From a virus, in IMG/VR virus record IMGVR_UViG_3300034067_000002, positions 1 to 24,123 of that record: a DNA stretch of 24,123 nt. One strand, 5' to 3'. The notes beneath the pieces are model-generated. The model ran no database searches. It was given only the letters and a program-made list of their open reading frames with translations, and was not told where the DNA came from. How positions within the stretch are numbered: position 1 is the first letter of the stretch; each line of letters begins with the position of its first letter. Position numbers and translations under genes: made by a program. Shown one piece after another: positions 23,462-24,123 of this stretch.

Positions 23462-24007
23462 TTACCGATTACCTGTAAACAATACGTTACACGTTGCAAG
23501 TTTTAATTTATTGGCTACTTCTTGACAATTGGCAATGCAATCATCAATCAAAATAGCGCGAGATTTTAACCGACTATTTAAGGTTGCAAGTTTATCGACC
23601 TTCAATAAGTGGTCTGATCTCTTATCATCTCCCCTATCGAATAAGTAAATCGGCTTTATGTTCAACTTGTCGAATAGTTCTAAGTTATAAGTATCGACAA
23701 CGCGCGCAGTACATACCGCGTACTTTATTGAATTATTGTTACAAAATTGTAACACTCTATAAAGTGGTAGTGTTTTATCTTTTAAAACATTATTGCGCGT
23801 TGTGTTTTTCCTGTAATGCGCTAAGTCTAACTGTCCAATCTGTTCACGCGAGCACGCCCCTCTAGCTAAGTCATTGAAATTAAATAATTTTATTCTATGG
23901 CTTGCGTCTAATATAACCCCGTCCAAGTCAAACACGGGAAACACTCCACATTTAATTTTATCAATTAAAAATTTTGAACCATTGAAATCATTACTTACTT
24001 TTAACAT
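23462..24007 (-). CDS. HAD phosphatase resembling the 3'-phosphatase domain of T4 polynucleotide kinase
   Basis: A 181-residue HAD-superfamily hydrolase. Motif I is FDLDGVILD (D27, D29), motif II CTAR (T100), the downstream lysine motif DHLLKVDK, and motif III ILIDDC (D155, D156). The stretch FDRGDDKRSDHLLK matches the region of T4 Pnkp where RREQGDTRKDDVVK-type residues lie, so a nucleic-acid or nucleotide 3'-phosphatase is the best guess. There is no kinase domain: no P-loop GxxxGKS is seen. T4-type enzymes repair nicked tRNA or DNA. Start is ATG at 24007 with AAGG 8-9 nt upstream, just beyond a hairpin. It is the only non-structural gene here and precedes the packaging region. Confidence 0.8.
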   Translation of the reverse strand: MLKVSNDFNGSKFLIDKIKCGVFPVFDLDGVILDASHRIKLFNFNDLARGACSREQIGQLDLAHYRKNTTRNNVLKDKTLPLYRVLQFCNNNSIKYAVCTARVVDTYNLELFDKLNIKPIYLFDRGDDKRSDHLLKVDKLATLNSRLKSRAILIDDCIANCQEVANKLKLATCNVLFTGNR

Positions 24008-24021
24008 TATATTAACCTTAG

Positions 24022-24040
24022 CCCTACAGCGTAGGGCTGT
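24022..24040 (-). promoter_or_regulatory. Perfect hairpin in the leader of the HAD gene
   Basis: AGCCCTAC and GTAGGGCT form a perfect 8-bp GC-rich stem with a 3-nt loop (24030-24032), ending 14 bp before the start codon and just upstream of the AAGG ribosome site. No U-tract follows on either strand, so it is not a terminator. It may stabilise the message or mark processing. Confidence 0.7.
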
Positions 24041-24123
24041 TGTAAATTACTTGTGAAATTTTAAAATTGGTGGGAAAGATTCAAATATAATAGAACTAGC
24101 TTGCCCCCAGCTACTACCGCCCC

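Overview
The window is the late (structural) region of a tailed, non-contractile dsDNA bacteriophage (Caudoviricetes, siphovirus-type). Every gene that can be supported lies on the minus strand, so the gene order runs from right (24123) to left (1). The DNA is AT-rich by eye, genes are packed with ATGA/TAATG-type overlaps and ribosome binding sites are AGGAG-like. The host cannot be named. Sigma70-like promoters and a T5-type tail tip suggest a Gram-negative bacterium, but this is inference.

Right edge (23462-24123): a single-domain HAD phosphatase resembling the phosphatase half of T4 polynucleotide kinase. It has a perfect hairpin in its leader and a probable terminator after it. Packaging control region (23063-23461): no gene, but four 32-bp tandem repeat units (one split by a hairpin-forming insert) and a consensus promoter firing into the terminase genes. 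Packaging and head module (16116-23062): small terminase, large terminase, an HNH nuclease behind its own perfect consensus promoter and a structured leader, HK97-type portal, a small unknown protein, a prohead protease fused in frame to the major capsid protein, then connector and neck genes. A strong terminator follows the capsid gene.

Tail module (1-16116): tail terminator, T5 pb6-like tail tube protein, a protein in the position of T5 p140, a two-frame tail chaperone pair with a +1-shift candidate, a 1267-residue tape measure, a T5 pb9-like distal tail protein, a 1028-residue hub with an lambda gpJ-like core, and a giant multidomain fibre of at least 1715 residues that runs off the left edge. 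The tape-measure gene is bracketed by two terminators, and a promoter after the second restarts transcription into the tail-tip genes.

The genes form one morphogenesis programme: TerS and TerL (probably helped by HNH) cut and pump DNA through the portal into a shell built by the protease-capsid gene; the connectors close it; the tail is assembled on the tape measure by the chaperones and tipped by the distal tail protein, hub and fibre. The most notable points are a sharp in-frame switch of arginine codons at a probable internal start in the protease-capsid gene, the repeat array beside terS, a leader RNA with mutually exclusive pairings, a perfect promoter hidden in the tail-terminator gene just before the tail-tube gene, and the pairing of an HK97-type head with a T5-type tail.
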